Below the pieces are notes generated by a model, which did not search any database, had not been told where the DNA came from, and saw only the letters and a program-made list of their open reading frames with translations. A stretch of 15,343 nt of DNA from Candidatus Dependentiae bacterium (lineage in GTDB: Bacteria; Babelota; Babeliae; Babelales; UASB340), in the NCBI GenBank assembly GCA_018897535.1, contig JAHIKO010000061.1, positions 1 through 15,343 of the forward strand, read 5' to 3'. Position numbers and translations under genes: made by a program. Positions 7,126 through 15,320 of this stretch are shown here, one piece after another; the stretch's first letter is position 1; each line of letters starts with the position of its first letter.

Positions 7126-8769
7126 ATTTTCAACAATAACTCTAATAAATTCTTTAAATAATGGGTGTGGCTTTAGTAGCGTTGACAAAAATTCAGGGTG
7201 AAACTGTGTCCCAATCATAAACTTATGATTTTTTATTTCAGCAATTTCTACTAAATTTTCTTTTTTATATATTCCGGAAAACACTACTCCATTTTTTTCG
7301 AATTCTTTTTTAAATTTATTATTAAATTCATATCTGTGTCTGTGTCTTTCTAAAATAGCATCTTGTGCATAAATATCTCTCGCCCTTGTATTTTTAATCA
7401 AACTACAAGTATAAACACCTAAACGCATTGTTCCACCCTTTTTATCTATGTTTTTCTGTTCTTCAATCATAGAAATTACGGGATATTTAGTTTTTTTATC
7501 AAATTCAGTACTTGATGCATTTTTAAATTTCAAAACAGATCTGGCAAATTCTATAAGCATAATTTGCATGCCCAAACAAAGACCAAAATATGGTATATTA
7601 TTTTCTCGTGCATATTTTGCACATGCAATTTTACCTTCTATACCACGCTTATCAAACCCACCCGGAACAACTATTCCATCAATATTTTTAAAAGTTTCTT
7701 CAAATTCTTTTTTACTGATATTTTCAAGCTTTTCAGCTTCAATTACTTCTATAGTTACGCCAACATTGTTGAAATTAGCCGCCGTTTCTATAGCTCTTAC
7801 AACACTCAAATATGGATCATTACTTCCAACATATTTTGCAATTAAAGCAATTTTTATACTTTTCTTTTTATTTTCAATTAATTTAATTAAATTTTCCCAT
7901 TCAGAAAGATCTGCTTTTCGTATATTCTTTATCCCAAACCAGTTCTGAATAAGTTGATTAACATTTTGAGTATCTAAATTAGCGAATATTTTTGGAATTA
8001 AATTAACTGTCAAAGCATCAAATATATATTCCTGCTTAACACCACACATAACAGATAATTTTTTCTTTACTTTATCATTTGTTTTATAATCTGTTCGCAA
8101 AAATAGGGCATCTGGCATCAATCCTGATTTTTTTAATAATATAACGCTATGCTGAGTCGGTTTGGTTTTTATTTCGTGAGCCCATTCCAAATACGGAACC
8201 AAGCTTAAATGTGCCAACATTACAGAATTTGGCTCCAATTCCAATTTAAGTTGACGAACAGCTTCTAAAAATACGCCACCTTCAATATCTCCAACCGTTC
8301 CACCTATTTCAACAAGAATAAAATCTTTGGGATATTTTATTGCAAAATTAATTAATCTATTTTTTATAGCATCAACAACATCAGGTATCATCTGTATATC
8401 TCTGCCAAGATATTTCCCATCACGTTCAGCATTTAAAACTTCTTGAAATATCTGGCCTGATGAGACTGACGACTCTTTAGTTAAATGTGATCCTAATATT
8501 CTTTCATAATGACCAAGATCTAAATCAGTTTCAGCTCCATCATCAGTAACAAAAACTTCTCCGTGAACCAATGGGGACATTGTTCCAGGATCAACATTTA
8601 AATATGGATCAAGTTTAATAACGGAAACCGAATATCCGGAATTTTTTAACAATACACCTATGGATGAAACCAAAATACCTTTACCCAAAGATGAGCAAAC
8701 ACCGCCGGTAACAACTATAAATTTTGTATTTTGTTTTTTTACTTTTTCATATAAATTTTTAATTTCCAT
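7114..8769 (-). CDS. pyrG: CTP synthase
   Basis: PyrG makes CTP from UTP, ATP and glutamine (or ammonia) in the cytoplasm. It is the last step of de novo pyrimidine nucleotide synthesis. The protein has 551 residues (E. coli 545) with both domains. The N-terminal amidoligase contains TGGVCSSLGKGI (21-32), KLDPYLNVDPGTMSP (52-66) and DDGAETDLDLGHYER (76-90). The C-terminal class I glutamine amidotransferase contains the nucleophile Cys398 in GLCLGMQ and the His524/Glu526 pair in QFHPEF, so the triad is complete. An N-terminal extension of about 12 residues precedes the usual start. AGGGA seven bases before the ATG lies in the last codons of pepP, three bases upstream, which suggests coupled translation. 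It is the last gene of the yidC-pyrG run. Confidence 0.98.
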   Translation of the reverse strand: MEIKNLYEKVKKQNTKFIVVTGGVCSSLGKGILVSSIGVLLKNSGYSVSVIKLDPYLNVDPGTMSPLVHGEVFVTDDGAETDLDLGHYERILGSHLTKESSVSSGQIFQEVLNAERDGKYLGRDIQMIPDVVDAIKNRLINFAIKYPKDFILVEIGGTVGDIEGGVFLEAVRQLKLELEPNSVMLAHLSLVPYLEWAHEIKTKPTQHSVILLKKSGLMPDALFLRTDYKTNDKVKKKLSVMCGVKQEYIFDALTVNLIPKIFANLDTQNVNQLIQNWFGIKNIRKADLSEWENLIKLIENKKKSIKIALIAKYVGSNDPYLSVVRAIETAANFNNVGVTIEVIEAEKLENISKKEFEETFKNIDGIVVPGGFDKRGIEGKIACAKYARENNIPYFGLCLGMQIMLIEFARSVLKFKNASSTEFDKKTKYPVISMIEEQKNIDKKGGTMRLGVYTCSLIKNTRARDIYAQDAILERHRHRYEFNNKFKKEFEKNGVVFSGIYKKENLVEIAEIKNHKFMIGTQFHPEFLSTLLKPHPLFKEFIRVIVENKNK

Positions 8770-8772
8770 AAT

Positions 8773-10083
8773 TTATTCCCTCATTAAATTTTCAATTTCT
8801 TGTGCTTGCTTAGGCAAATCAAAACTTAAACAAAGAGCTCCATCATCTACCATTAAAAAATCATCCTCTATTCTTATACCAATATTTTCTTCAGGAATAT
8901 ATATTCCCGGTTCTATAGTAAAAACATCGCCATATTCTAATGGATAACATGTATCACCAACATCATGAACATCCAACCCCAAAAAATGTCCTATTCCATG
9001 AAAAAAATATTTTTCTAATCCAAATTTCTTAAAATAACTTATAGCTAAATGATTTAAAGATTTTTCAGGAACATTCTTATTATTCAAAAACATACCAGGT
9101 TTTGCTAAAGATTCAACATATTTCTGTGCATCAAGCACAATATTATAAATTTCTTTTTGCCTTTTGGTAAATTTACCGGACACCGGATATGTTCTTGTTA
9201 AATCTGCACAATAATATCCATACTCTGCACCAATATCTACAACAACCAAATCTCCTGGTTTTAATTCCTGATCTCTTTTTGTATAATGTAAAATCGTTGT
9301 ATTTTTCCCCGTAGCAACAATTGATGGAAATGCTGGTCGTAATGCACCGGCTTGAGTAAATACCGATTCCACAATTGCTTGTATTTCATGCTCAATTCTT
9401 CCTGGAGCTATAACTTTTGCCGCAGAATCATGAGCCATATTTGTAACCTGAACAGCCTTGTATATTAAATCTATCTCTACTTCAGATTTAGAGCGTCGCA
9501 TATAATGTATAAGAGGAGCTAAATCACTTGTAATTTCTCGAGTTTCTGGAAATATTTCAAATAAATTTTTATATAACTGAATTTGCGTAAAATATCTTGA
9601 ATTGAATTCCAAATCAAGTAATGTAAAAAATTCTTTCAACTTATAAGAATTTAAAAAAAATTCTATATCTAGTAAAAAATTAGAATATTTTTCTTTTGTA
9701 AAAATAGAATTAAAAGAGTAGCCATTGATAGAATTTCCCAAATATTTTATTTCGTCAAAACACAAAAATTCTGATAAATTTTTAACATTATCATCTATTT
9801 TTATATCTAATTTACACCATTTTTCCCTAATACCACCATAATTTGGAATATAAAGAATCTGCCTTCCATCAAGATACATTAATAAAACAGCACCCGGCTC
9901 ATTTATTCCGGTTAGATAATAAAATGAACTTTCCTGTCGAAAAACATATCGATCACACTCAAAATCTGAATATATAATTACCACACCATTATCTAAATTA
10001 GTATTTTTTTCTTTTAAAAATCTAATTATCTGATCTCGTCTTGTTTTAAATAACAAAAAGCTATTATTTTCACTAAAAGACAT
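8773..10083 (-). CDS. pepP: Xaa-Pro aminopeptidase (M24B metallopeptidase)
   Basis: This enzyme removes an N-terminal residue that precedes proline, mainly in cytoplasmic peptide turnover. The 436 residues divide into an N-terminal aminopeptidase-P-like domain (about 1-180, with FYYLTGINEPGAVLL) and a C-terminal pita-bread catalytic domain. All five metal ligands can be placed: Asp283 and Asp294 in VVDIGAEYGYYCADLTRTYP, His366 in HGIGHFLGLDVHD, Glu391 in EPGIYIP and Glu406 in IRIEDD. His266 corresponds to another active-site histidine. It is therefore probably active with two Mn-type metal ions. AAGGGG about nine bases before the ATG directly follows the lptD stop. A close relative such as prolidase is possible, but the N-terminal domain and motif spacing favour PepP. 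Confidence 0.93.
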   Translation of the reverse strand: MSFSENNSFLLFKTRRDQIIRFLKEKNTNLDNGVVIIYSDFECDRYVFRQESSFYYLTGINEPGAVLLMYLDGRQILYIPNYGGIREKWCKLDIKIDDNVKNLSEFLCFDEIKYLGNSINGYSFNSIFTKEKYSNFLLDIEFFLNSYKLKEFFTLLDLEFNSRYFTQIQLYKNLFEIFPETREITSDLAPLIHYMRRSKSEVEIDLIYKAVQVTNMAHDSAAKVIAPGRIEHEIQAIVESVFTQAGALRPAFPSIVATGKNTTILHYTKRDQELKPGDLVVVDIGAEYGYYCADLTRTYPVSGKFTKRQKEIYNIVLDAQKYVESLAKPGMFLNNKNVPEKSLNHLAISYFKKFGLEKYFFHGIGHFLGLDVHDVGDTCYPLEYGDVFTIEPGIYIPEENIGIRIEDDFLMVDDGALCLSFDLPKQAQEIENLMRE

Positions 10084-10096
10084 ACTCTCGATCCCC

Positions 10097-12466
10097 TTAA
10101 ATTTTATTGATCACTGATGGACGCTTAAACTTTCTTGCAAATGAGCCTAAAGAATCTAAATGCAAAAATAAAGTAAATGCTTTATCACTCTTCCAATTAC
10201 CATATTCTTTATATCTTTTCTCTTCATAACCTAAAGAAATTCCCCAACAATGGCCGTCATAATTTAGTTTTATTGCATGTTGCAACGGCCTTATACCTTG
10301 AAAGGGGAATAAAACCGTTCCCTGTTCAGCATAAAATTCGCCCTCATAAGCAAGTTTAGTATGTTTTACCAATGGAACACTTAACGATAATATTAAAAAA
10401 TTTGGAATATCCGAAAAAAGATTTCTTGCTTTTTGTAGCTTTGGATGTTGATAAACTGATGATATATAAAAATTAAAATCCTTTAAATTAAAGGATAAAT
10501 CAATTTGAGATGTTAATAATTGTAAATTATTCCAATCATATTCCTGTTTAAAAAACAAATCTAAAACGTCACTGTCTATAGATACATCAAAACATAATGG
10601 AAACAGATTTTTTTGCACAGGGTTTCGAGTTAAAAAAAATCTATCCGAACTATTATAAAAATCTATAGATTGATAAAGATTTAAGTTTATAAGTAAATTA
10701 TCTACATTAAAATTATTTCTTAAACTAATTTGTATTTCATTTTTAGGATATATTCTATCCCAAAGGTCCGAGTTATACCAATGATTTTGTTTAAATTTAG
10801 GAGTAAAAGTCCAATTCACATTTGGCTGAATATAATAATTATAATTTTCATTAAATTCAAAAAATAACTCAGGCATAACCCACTGCGCACCACCACTTAA
10901 AAAAAATCTATATGCGCCACCATTTAAAAAGTCACCTTCAATAACATATTTTTTTGCACGAATATCAGGATCTTTTATTTTAGATCTTAACTGAAAATTA
11001 GAGTCTAAGAAAATTAAAAAATTTTGATCTTTAAGTGAAAATTTTTCTTGAAAATTTAAATTATAATAAAATCTAAAAGTATCTACTTTATTAAATATTA
11101 AAAAATCATTCTCTTTTACAACCTTTGAATTAAGATAAAATTTCTCCTGTTTTTTGTTTCTTGAAAAAATATGATCAATAAAAATATCTTGTTTAACAAA
11201 AAAATTTTTAAATAAACTATCATATGCAGAATTAAATTCGAATTTTGGCAAAATCAAAGCACTAAATTTTTCATCAATCTCTTTTTGAGATTTATCAATA
11301 TATTTTCTATCATCTTCCGGCAATTCCCATAAGATCTCATTTTTTTCTTGCAAAGTTAAATTTACAAATTTACTTTTTTTGGTTTGTTTGCTATCAAAAT
11401 AAATATTTAAAATCTCTTTTGTACCACAAGACCTTAAAATGGCAGAATTCAAAAAAGTATCATCAACATTTAAAAAATTATCAAAAAATTGATACCCTAT
11501 TTTTTTATCTGTTCCAAAATCCACACGCAATAAAGTTTTTATATTTTTTCCATAAACAGAATCTATCGATCTAAAATCCTTACCATCTATCCAATAATGA
11601 CTATATGTATCCAAAGATATTCTATCGCTTTTTTTTACAAAAGCATTTTTTTCAAGTGCATATCGAGCATTTAACAATGTAAAAGATTCATTAGATCTAG
11701 CCCATCTAAACTCATCTATAAGCGCCAAACCCTTTTTATCTCGCCAATCAATTGTAATAGTACTATCCAATCTTTGGGCTATTGACCAATAGAATGCTTG
11801 CCTTATACCAAAACCTAAATCATTATCATAAGAAATTTTAGGAATTAAAAAACCTGATTTGGATTTTTTTTGCAAAGGTAAAACCATATATGGTAAAGCA
11901 AAAAATGGCAATGGGCCCATTTTAAAAAACATTCCCTTTATTCTTATTAAATAATTTTTATACAAATTTGCATATCTAGCTTGTATTGACCAATGCGGTA
12001 CGTACGAATCACACGATGTATATGTAACATCTTCCATACTCCAATTATTATCATCTTCTCTAAATGCTTTAGATGCAAAAAGATAGCCTTCAGGCATATT
12101 GAATCTAATATTATTTGAATATCCGGTTTTATCTTTTAAGTTTAAATAAAAATCATCTGCCAAAATTAAAACATCTTCGCTTTCTATAATTACAGCGCCT
12201 TTACTAATTTTTTGCGCAAAAAGAATCTGTTTATTTTTATCTATTTCAATTTTATCAGCCCACAAATGTATTTTATTATCAATAAAAACTTCAACATCTC
12301 CTGTTAAAGTAATTTTGTTAAGATTATCTATTTGTTGATTTATGCTATTAACTTTTATAATTTTTACAGACTCAACAACATCTCTTATAACAGAATCTAA
12401 CTTATTAAAAATAAAAATAAGTATTAAAAATAATAAAAAAAAACTTGTTTTTTTTCTTAGAAACAT
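10097..12466 (-). CDS. lptD: LPS-assembly outer-membrane protein LptD
   Basis: LptD is the outer-membrane beta-barrel that, with LptE, inserts lipopolysaccharide into the outer leaflet. The protein has 789 residues, within the family range. An N-terminal hydrophobic segment (about 8-20) is followed by an OstA/LptA-like jellyroll domain (about 45-150, with GDVEVFIDN and LWADKIEID). The highly conserved junction has YTSCDS..HWSIQA (149-163), MGPLPFFALPYMVLPLQ (183-199) and SGFLIPKISYDNDLG (204-218). A long aromatic-rich barrel then runs to the C-terminus. The near-terminal HCWGISLGYEEK matches the region where E. coli has two adjacent cysteines; here there is one (Cys740). No clear A-X-A signal-peptidase site follows the hydrophobic segment. 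No strong ribosome binding site is seen, and the stop of recR is six bases upstream, so translation may be coupled. Confidence 0.95.
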   Translation of the reverse strand: MFLRKKTSFFLLFLILIFIFNKLDSVIRDVVESVKIIKVNSINQQIDNLNKITLTGDVEVFIDNKIHLWADKIEIDKNKQILFAQKISKGAVIIESEDVLILADDFYLNLKDKTGYSNNIRFNMPEGYLFASKAFREDDNNWSMEDVTYTSCDSYVPHWSIQARYANLYKNYLIRIKGMFFKMGPLPFFALPYMVLPLQKKSKSGFLIPKISYDNDLGFGIRQAFYWSIAQRLDSTITIDWRDKKGLALIDEFRWARSNESFTLLNARYALEKNAFVKKSDRISLDTYSHYWIDGKDFRSIDSVYGKNIKTLLRVDFGTDKKIGYQFFDNFLNVDDTFLNSAILRSCGTKEILNIYFDSKQTKKSKFVNLTLQEKNEILWELPEDDRKYIDKSQKEIDEKFSALILPKFEFNSAYDSLFKNFFVKQDIFIDHIFSRNKKQEKFYLNSKVVKENDFLIFNKVDTFRFYYNLNFQEKFSLKDQNFLIFLDSNFQLRSKIKDPDIRAKKYVIEGDFLNGGAYRFFLSGGAQWVMPELFFEFNENYNYYIQPNVNWTFTPKFKQNHWYNSDLWDRIYPKNEIQISLRNNFNVDNLLINLNLYQSIDFYNSSDRFFLTRNPVQKNLFPLCFDVSIDSDVLDLFFKQEYDWNNLQLLTSQIDLSFNLKDFNFYISSVYQHPKLQKARNLFSDIPNFLILSLSVPLVKHTKLAYEGEFYAEQGTVLFPFQGIRPLQHAIKLNYDGHCWGISLGYEEKRYKEYGNWKSDKAFTLFLHLDSLGSFARKFKRPSVINKI

Positions 12467-12472
12467 GATTTA

Positions 12473-13078
12473 TTAAAAAGGCCTACGACCGGATAATGCT
12501 TTGTAAATAGTTACCCGATCCATATATTCTAAAGATGAACCAATTGGAACACCACTTGCCAAACGAGATATTTGTAAATTTAAACCTAATTCTTCGACTT
12601 TTGAAGATATAAAGCTCGCAGTAGCTTCTCCCTCAGGAGTTAAATTTGTAGCAAAAATAATTTCTTTGGTAGAATCATTTATTCTTTTAAATAAAGCATC
12701 AATATTTATATCATCAGGGCCGACTCCTTCAAGCGGGCACAACGATCCCTCAAGAACATGGAAGACGCCATTATATCCACCGGCTCGTTCCAAAGCTTGT
12801 AGATCGTACCAATTTTCCACAACGCATATAACAGAAAGATCTCTATTTTGTGATGAACATATTGAACATTTATTATTATTTTCAACCAAATTAAAACAAA
12901 TTTCGCATTTATGAATCTGTTTTTTACCATTCGAAATAGAATCAAATAATTGCTCTATCTCATTTGGTTTTTCTTGTAATAAATGTAATGCAACTCTATA
13001 TACATTTTTTGATGCCAAATATGGTATTCGCTGTAACTGGCGGACAATTTTTTGTAATGTTGGCAAATCATTAAACAT
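12473..13078 (-). CDS. recR: Recombination mediator RecR
   Basis: RecR acts with RecO (and RecF) to load RecA on gapped DNA in recombinational repair. The 201 residues match the family length. The order is an N-terminal helix-hairpin-helix region (about 5-35), a four-cysteine zinc site (Cys58, Cys61, Cys71, Cys74), a Toprim domain (ICVVE at 84-88, GSLCPLEGVGPDD at 111-123, TPEGEA at 147-152) and the C-terminal LSGRRPF tail. The usual hairpin core of the form PGVGPK reads PYLASK (19-24), so its glycines are lost, which may alter DNA binding. There is no obvious ribosome binding site before the ATG, and the yidC stop lies 8 bases upstream. RecR is more often found next to dnaX and ybaB than between yidC and lptD. 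Confidence 0.96.
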   Translation of the reverse strand: MFNDLPTLQKIVRQLQRIPYLASKNVYRVALHLLQEKPNEIEQLFDSISNGKKQIHKCEICFNLVENNNKCSICSSQNRDLSVICVVENWYDLQALERAGGYNGVFHVLEGSLCPLEGVGPDDINIDALFKRINDSTKEIIFATNLTPEGEATASFISSKVEELGLNLQISRLASGVPIGSSLEYMDRVTIYKALSGRRPF

Positions 13079-13086
13079 ATAAAAAT

Positions 13087-14631
13087 CTATCTAAAATATT
13101 TTTTTCTAAAAAGATCTTCTATAATTGTAAGTAAATTATTCATAAGCCAATAAAGAACAAGTCCAGCCGGAAAATTAAAAAATATTATTGTCAAAAATAT
13201 TGGCATAACAAATAACATAACTTTTTGAGAAGCATCTTTTACCGGAGTCATAGCCTGTTGAACAAATGTACTAATTCCCATCAATACCGGTAGCACATAA
13301 AAAGGATCGGCTGCTGACAAATTGGTTATCCAACCGGCAAATGGCGCTTGATATAGCTCTATATAATTTCCCAAAACTCGATAAAGAGAAAATAAAATAG
13401 GCATCTGTAACAAAAGAGGCAAACAACCAACAAATTGAGTTGAAAGCGATATATCATGGTCTTTATGATACTTCATTAATTCCTGATTTAATAATTCCGG
13501 GTTACCTTTATATTTTTGTCTTATTTTATTAATAGCCGGAGTATGCTTTTGATATTCTTCAAGTTTTTTTCGGCTACTTATTGATAGTGGAACAAATGGA
13601 AGTTTTAGAATGATACTCATCAAAATTATAGCTACTCCAAAATTTCCAACTAAAGAATATAAATACTGCAATAATTTTAACATTAATTTACAAAACCAGG
13701 ATAACCATCCAAAATCCAAGACATCTTCCAATCTCTTATCAACAACAATCAAATCTTCAACTAATTTTGGACCAATATAAAAAGAAAGTTTTGTTGAATA
13801 ATTTTCAGATAATTCTTTTCCCTCTAAAATTGTAAATATTTGATTATTTGTTTTTTTAAAAAAAGCTCTATTTACAAATTCATTGTTATCCGCAAAAAGA
13901 GTCATCAAAAAATACTTATCCTGTGAGCCAATAATTTCAGGTTTTACCCAAGCTTTAGTCAAATCTTTTTCAGCTATTTTATCTACAGACTTATTATCAA
14001 GAGATCCAATAACCACAGACTGCAAATCTTTTTCAATCTCTCCAATCATTGGTGACGGAAAAAATAATCTCGGTCTTATTAAACTTGCATCACTACTTTT
14101 TTCAAAATCCAATTTTAAATCTATTTTATAATTATTGTTGTAAATAGAATAAACTTTTCTTATTAACCAACCGGAGGAATTTGTGGAATAAACAATATTC
14201 GTTTTATCGCCATCAACAAAGGAACCTTCAAATTTATAAAAATATGGAGTTTTTTCATCTAATGCTACAAGAAAAGCACCCTGTTCTCGCTCATAAAATC
14301 CTTTATTTTGGATTATCTTTAAAGGCTGTGAATTTTTACCCAAGTGTTTTTTAAATTCTACGCCTGAAAGAACTCCACCATAATTGGAAAAAGAAACTTT
14401 CAATAAATCCGTTTCTATTTCATTAAATGACTCTTTTTCTGTAATTTTTTTATCTAAAAAATCTATTTCCAAATTAATTGGTTTTGCCAATTCACTGGCA
14501 GATGGAACATTATAGCCCTGCCCAGGCTTTATATCCTGCAGATTCAAAGACTCTTTTTTAGGTGAAAAATAATTAAATATCCAAACAGCTGCAAGTGATG
14601 ACAATAGAACATATACTAATTTTTTATCCAT
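13087..14631 (-). CDS. yidC: Membrane protein insertase YidC (Oxa1 family)
   Basis: YidC inserts and folds inner-membrane proteins, alone or with the Sec translocon. The 514 residues show the Gram-negative architecture. A first membrane helix lies at about 5-21. A large periplasmic beta-supersandwich domain (about 40-300) is followed by the conserved five-helix insertase core (about 315-505) with LQMPILFSLYRVL, APFAGWITNLSAADPFYVLPVLMG and FPAGLVLYWLMNNLLTI. The positive residue of the hydrophilic groove, Arg366 in E. coli, is Lys343 here (SIILKLPFVPLS), which keeps the charge. GAGGG about 10 bases before the ATG is a good ribosome binding site. It opens the yidC-recR-lptD-pepP-pyrG run. The usual upstream partners rpmH and rnpA are absent from the window. 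Confidence 0.97.
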   Translation of the reverse strand: MDKKLVYVLLSSLAAVWIFNYFSPKKESLNLQDIKPGQGYNVPSASELAKPINLEIDFLDKKITEKESFNEIETDLLKVSFSNYGGVLSGVEFKKHLGKNSQPLKIIQNKGFYEREQGAFLVALDEKTPYFYKFEGSFVDGDKTNIVYSTNSSGWLIRKVYSIYNNNYKIDLKLDFEKSSDASLIRPRLFFPSPMIGEIEKDLQSVVIGSLDNKSVDKIAEKDLTKAWVKPEIIGSQDKYFLMTLFADNNEFVNRAFFKKTNNQIFTILEGKELSENYSTKLSFYIGPKLVEDLIVVDKRLEDVLDFGWLSWFCKLMLKLLQYLYSLVGNFGVAIILMSIILKLPFVPLSISSRKKLEEYQKHTPAINKIRQKYKGNPELLNQELMKYHKDHDISLSTQFVGCLPLLLQMPILFSLYRVLGNYIELYQAPFAGWITNLSAADPFYVLPVLMGISTFVQQAMTPVKDASQKVMLFVMPIFLTIIFFNFPAGLVLYWLMNNLLTIIEDLFRKKYFR

Positions 14632-14692
14632 GAAATATTAACCCTCTTTTTTATTTTTAAGCAAAAATCTATATAAAATCTAATAAGCTGGT

Positions 14693-14701
14693 ATTTTACC
14701 A
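14693..14701 (-). promoter_or_regulatory. Candidate extended -10 promoter of yidC operon
   Basis: On the minus strand TGGTAAAAT combines the extended TGn element with a -10 hexamer matching five of six bases (14698-14693). The -35 region at 17-base spacing (TAGGCT) is poor, as is often tolerated with an extended -10. It predicts a leader of about 55 bases before yidC. The choice is uncertain because the whole spacer is AT-rich. Confidence 0.38.
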
Positions 14702-14752
14702 AATAAAAAAAAATAAGCCTAGACAACAATTAATTTAATTTTTGTGTTTTCA

Positions 14753-14782
14753 TTGACAGTAATTATATATTCTGAATAAAAT
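14753..14782 (+). promoter_or_regulatory. Sigma-70-type promoter of the secreted-protein gene
   Basis: A perfect TTGACA (14753-14758) is followed after 18 bases by TAAAAT (14777-14782, five of six). The predicted start near 14789 leaves a leader of about 50 bases that ends in AAGGAG (14827-14832), six bases before the ATG. This is the best promoter and ribosome binding site combination in the window and suggests substantial expression. Confidence 0.65.
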
Positions 14783-14838
14783 TCAAAATATGGTAAGTAA
14801 TATTTGAGTTTTTTTATAAGTATAAAAAGGAGAATTTT

Positions 14839-15285
14839 ATGAAAAAAAATATGCTTTTATTACTAAGCATTTTTGCATTGAGTATAGGGACTAATATTTT
14901 GGCAGCCGATACCCAATCATTAGACAAAAATCATGAAAAATATAAAGATAAAAAAAACTACTCGAAAGTTCAGGTTTATAATAGATCGACACATAAAATA
15001 CAAAAAATTAAATTCAATCTAAAAGCCCATGCACTAAAAGGCCATATTTCAGATCTAACTATAGATTTTGATGGCAAATTCAGTCCAAGCCAAGATGAAG
15101 CCAAAGAAATATATCTATCCAATGAAGGATATATTGGTGGTATTAAAATATCTTTTGCAATGGCTAGTGACCAAAATTACGATAAAATGTACATAGAGTT
15201 TGCTAAACGCAGTAAAAATTTAAGTGGTGTTAAAGTTTTTGTTTATGATGATTACACAGAAGTTACATCAAAATTTGAAAAATAA
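14839..15285 (+). CDS. Small secreted or periplasmic protein of unknown function
   Basis: I do not recognise this 148-residue protein. Its N-terminus is a clear signal peptide: MKKN, a hydrophobic stretch (LLLLSIFALSIG) and a likely cleavage near NILAAD at about residues 20-24. There is no lipobox cysteine, so it should be a soluble exported protein. The mature part is Lys-rich and has no cysteine. It starts with a charged, probably flexible segment (about 25-40). Alternating polar/hydrophobic stretches such as KVQVYNRS, IKKIKF-like, SDLTIDFDG, GGIKISFAM and SGVKVFVYDD suggest a small beta-sandwich. Promoter and AAGGAG binding site are strong. It is divergent from yidC and followed by a hairpin, so it is probably a single-gene unit. 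A surface or host-interaction role is possible but purely speculative. Confidence 0.85.
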   Translation: MKKNMLLLLSIFALSIGTNILAADTQSLDKNHEKYKDKKNYSKVQVYNRSTHKIQKIKFNLKAHALKGHISDLTIDFDGKFSPSQDEAKEIYLSNEGYIGGIKISFAMASDQNYDKMYIEFAKRSKNLSGVKVFVYDDYTEVTSKFEK

Positions 15286-15320
15286 TAATAAATTTTAAAA
15301 TTATTCAATACAAATATAAA

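Noticed and set aside
7448..7948. A 166-codon open frame on the plus strand opposite pyrG.
   Set aside because: It lies wholly antisense to an intact CTP synthase gene, has no ribosome binding site and gives a low-complexity Phe/Ser/Ile-rich product. It is a shadow of the real gene.
12666..12945. Open frames on both strands inside recR.
   Set aside because: RecR motifs occupy the true frame throughout; the others have no start signal or recognisable sequence.
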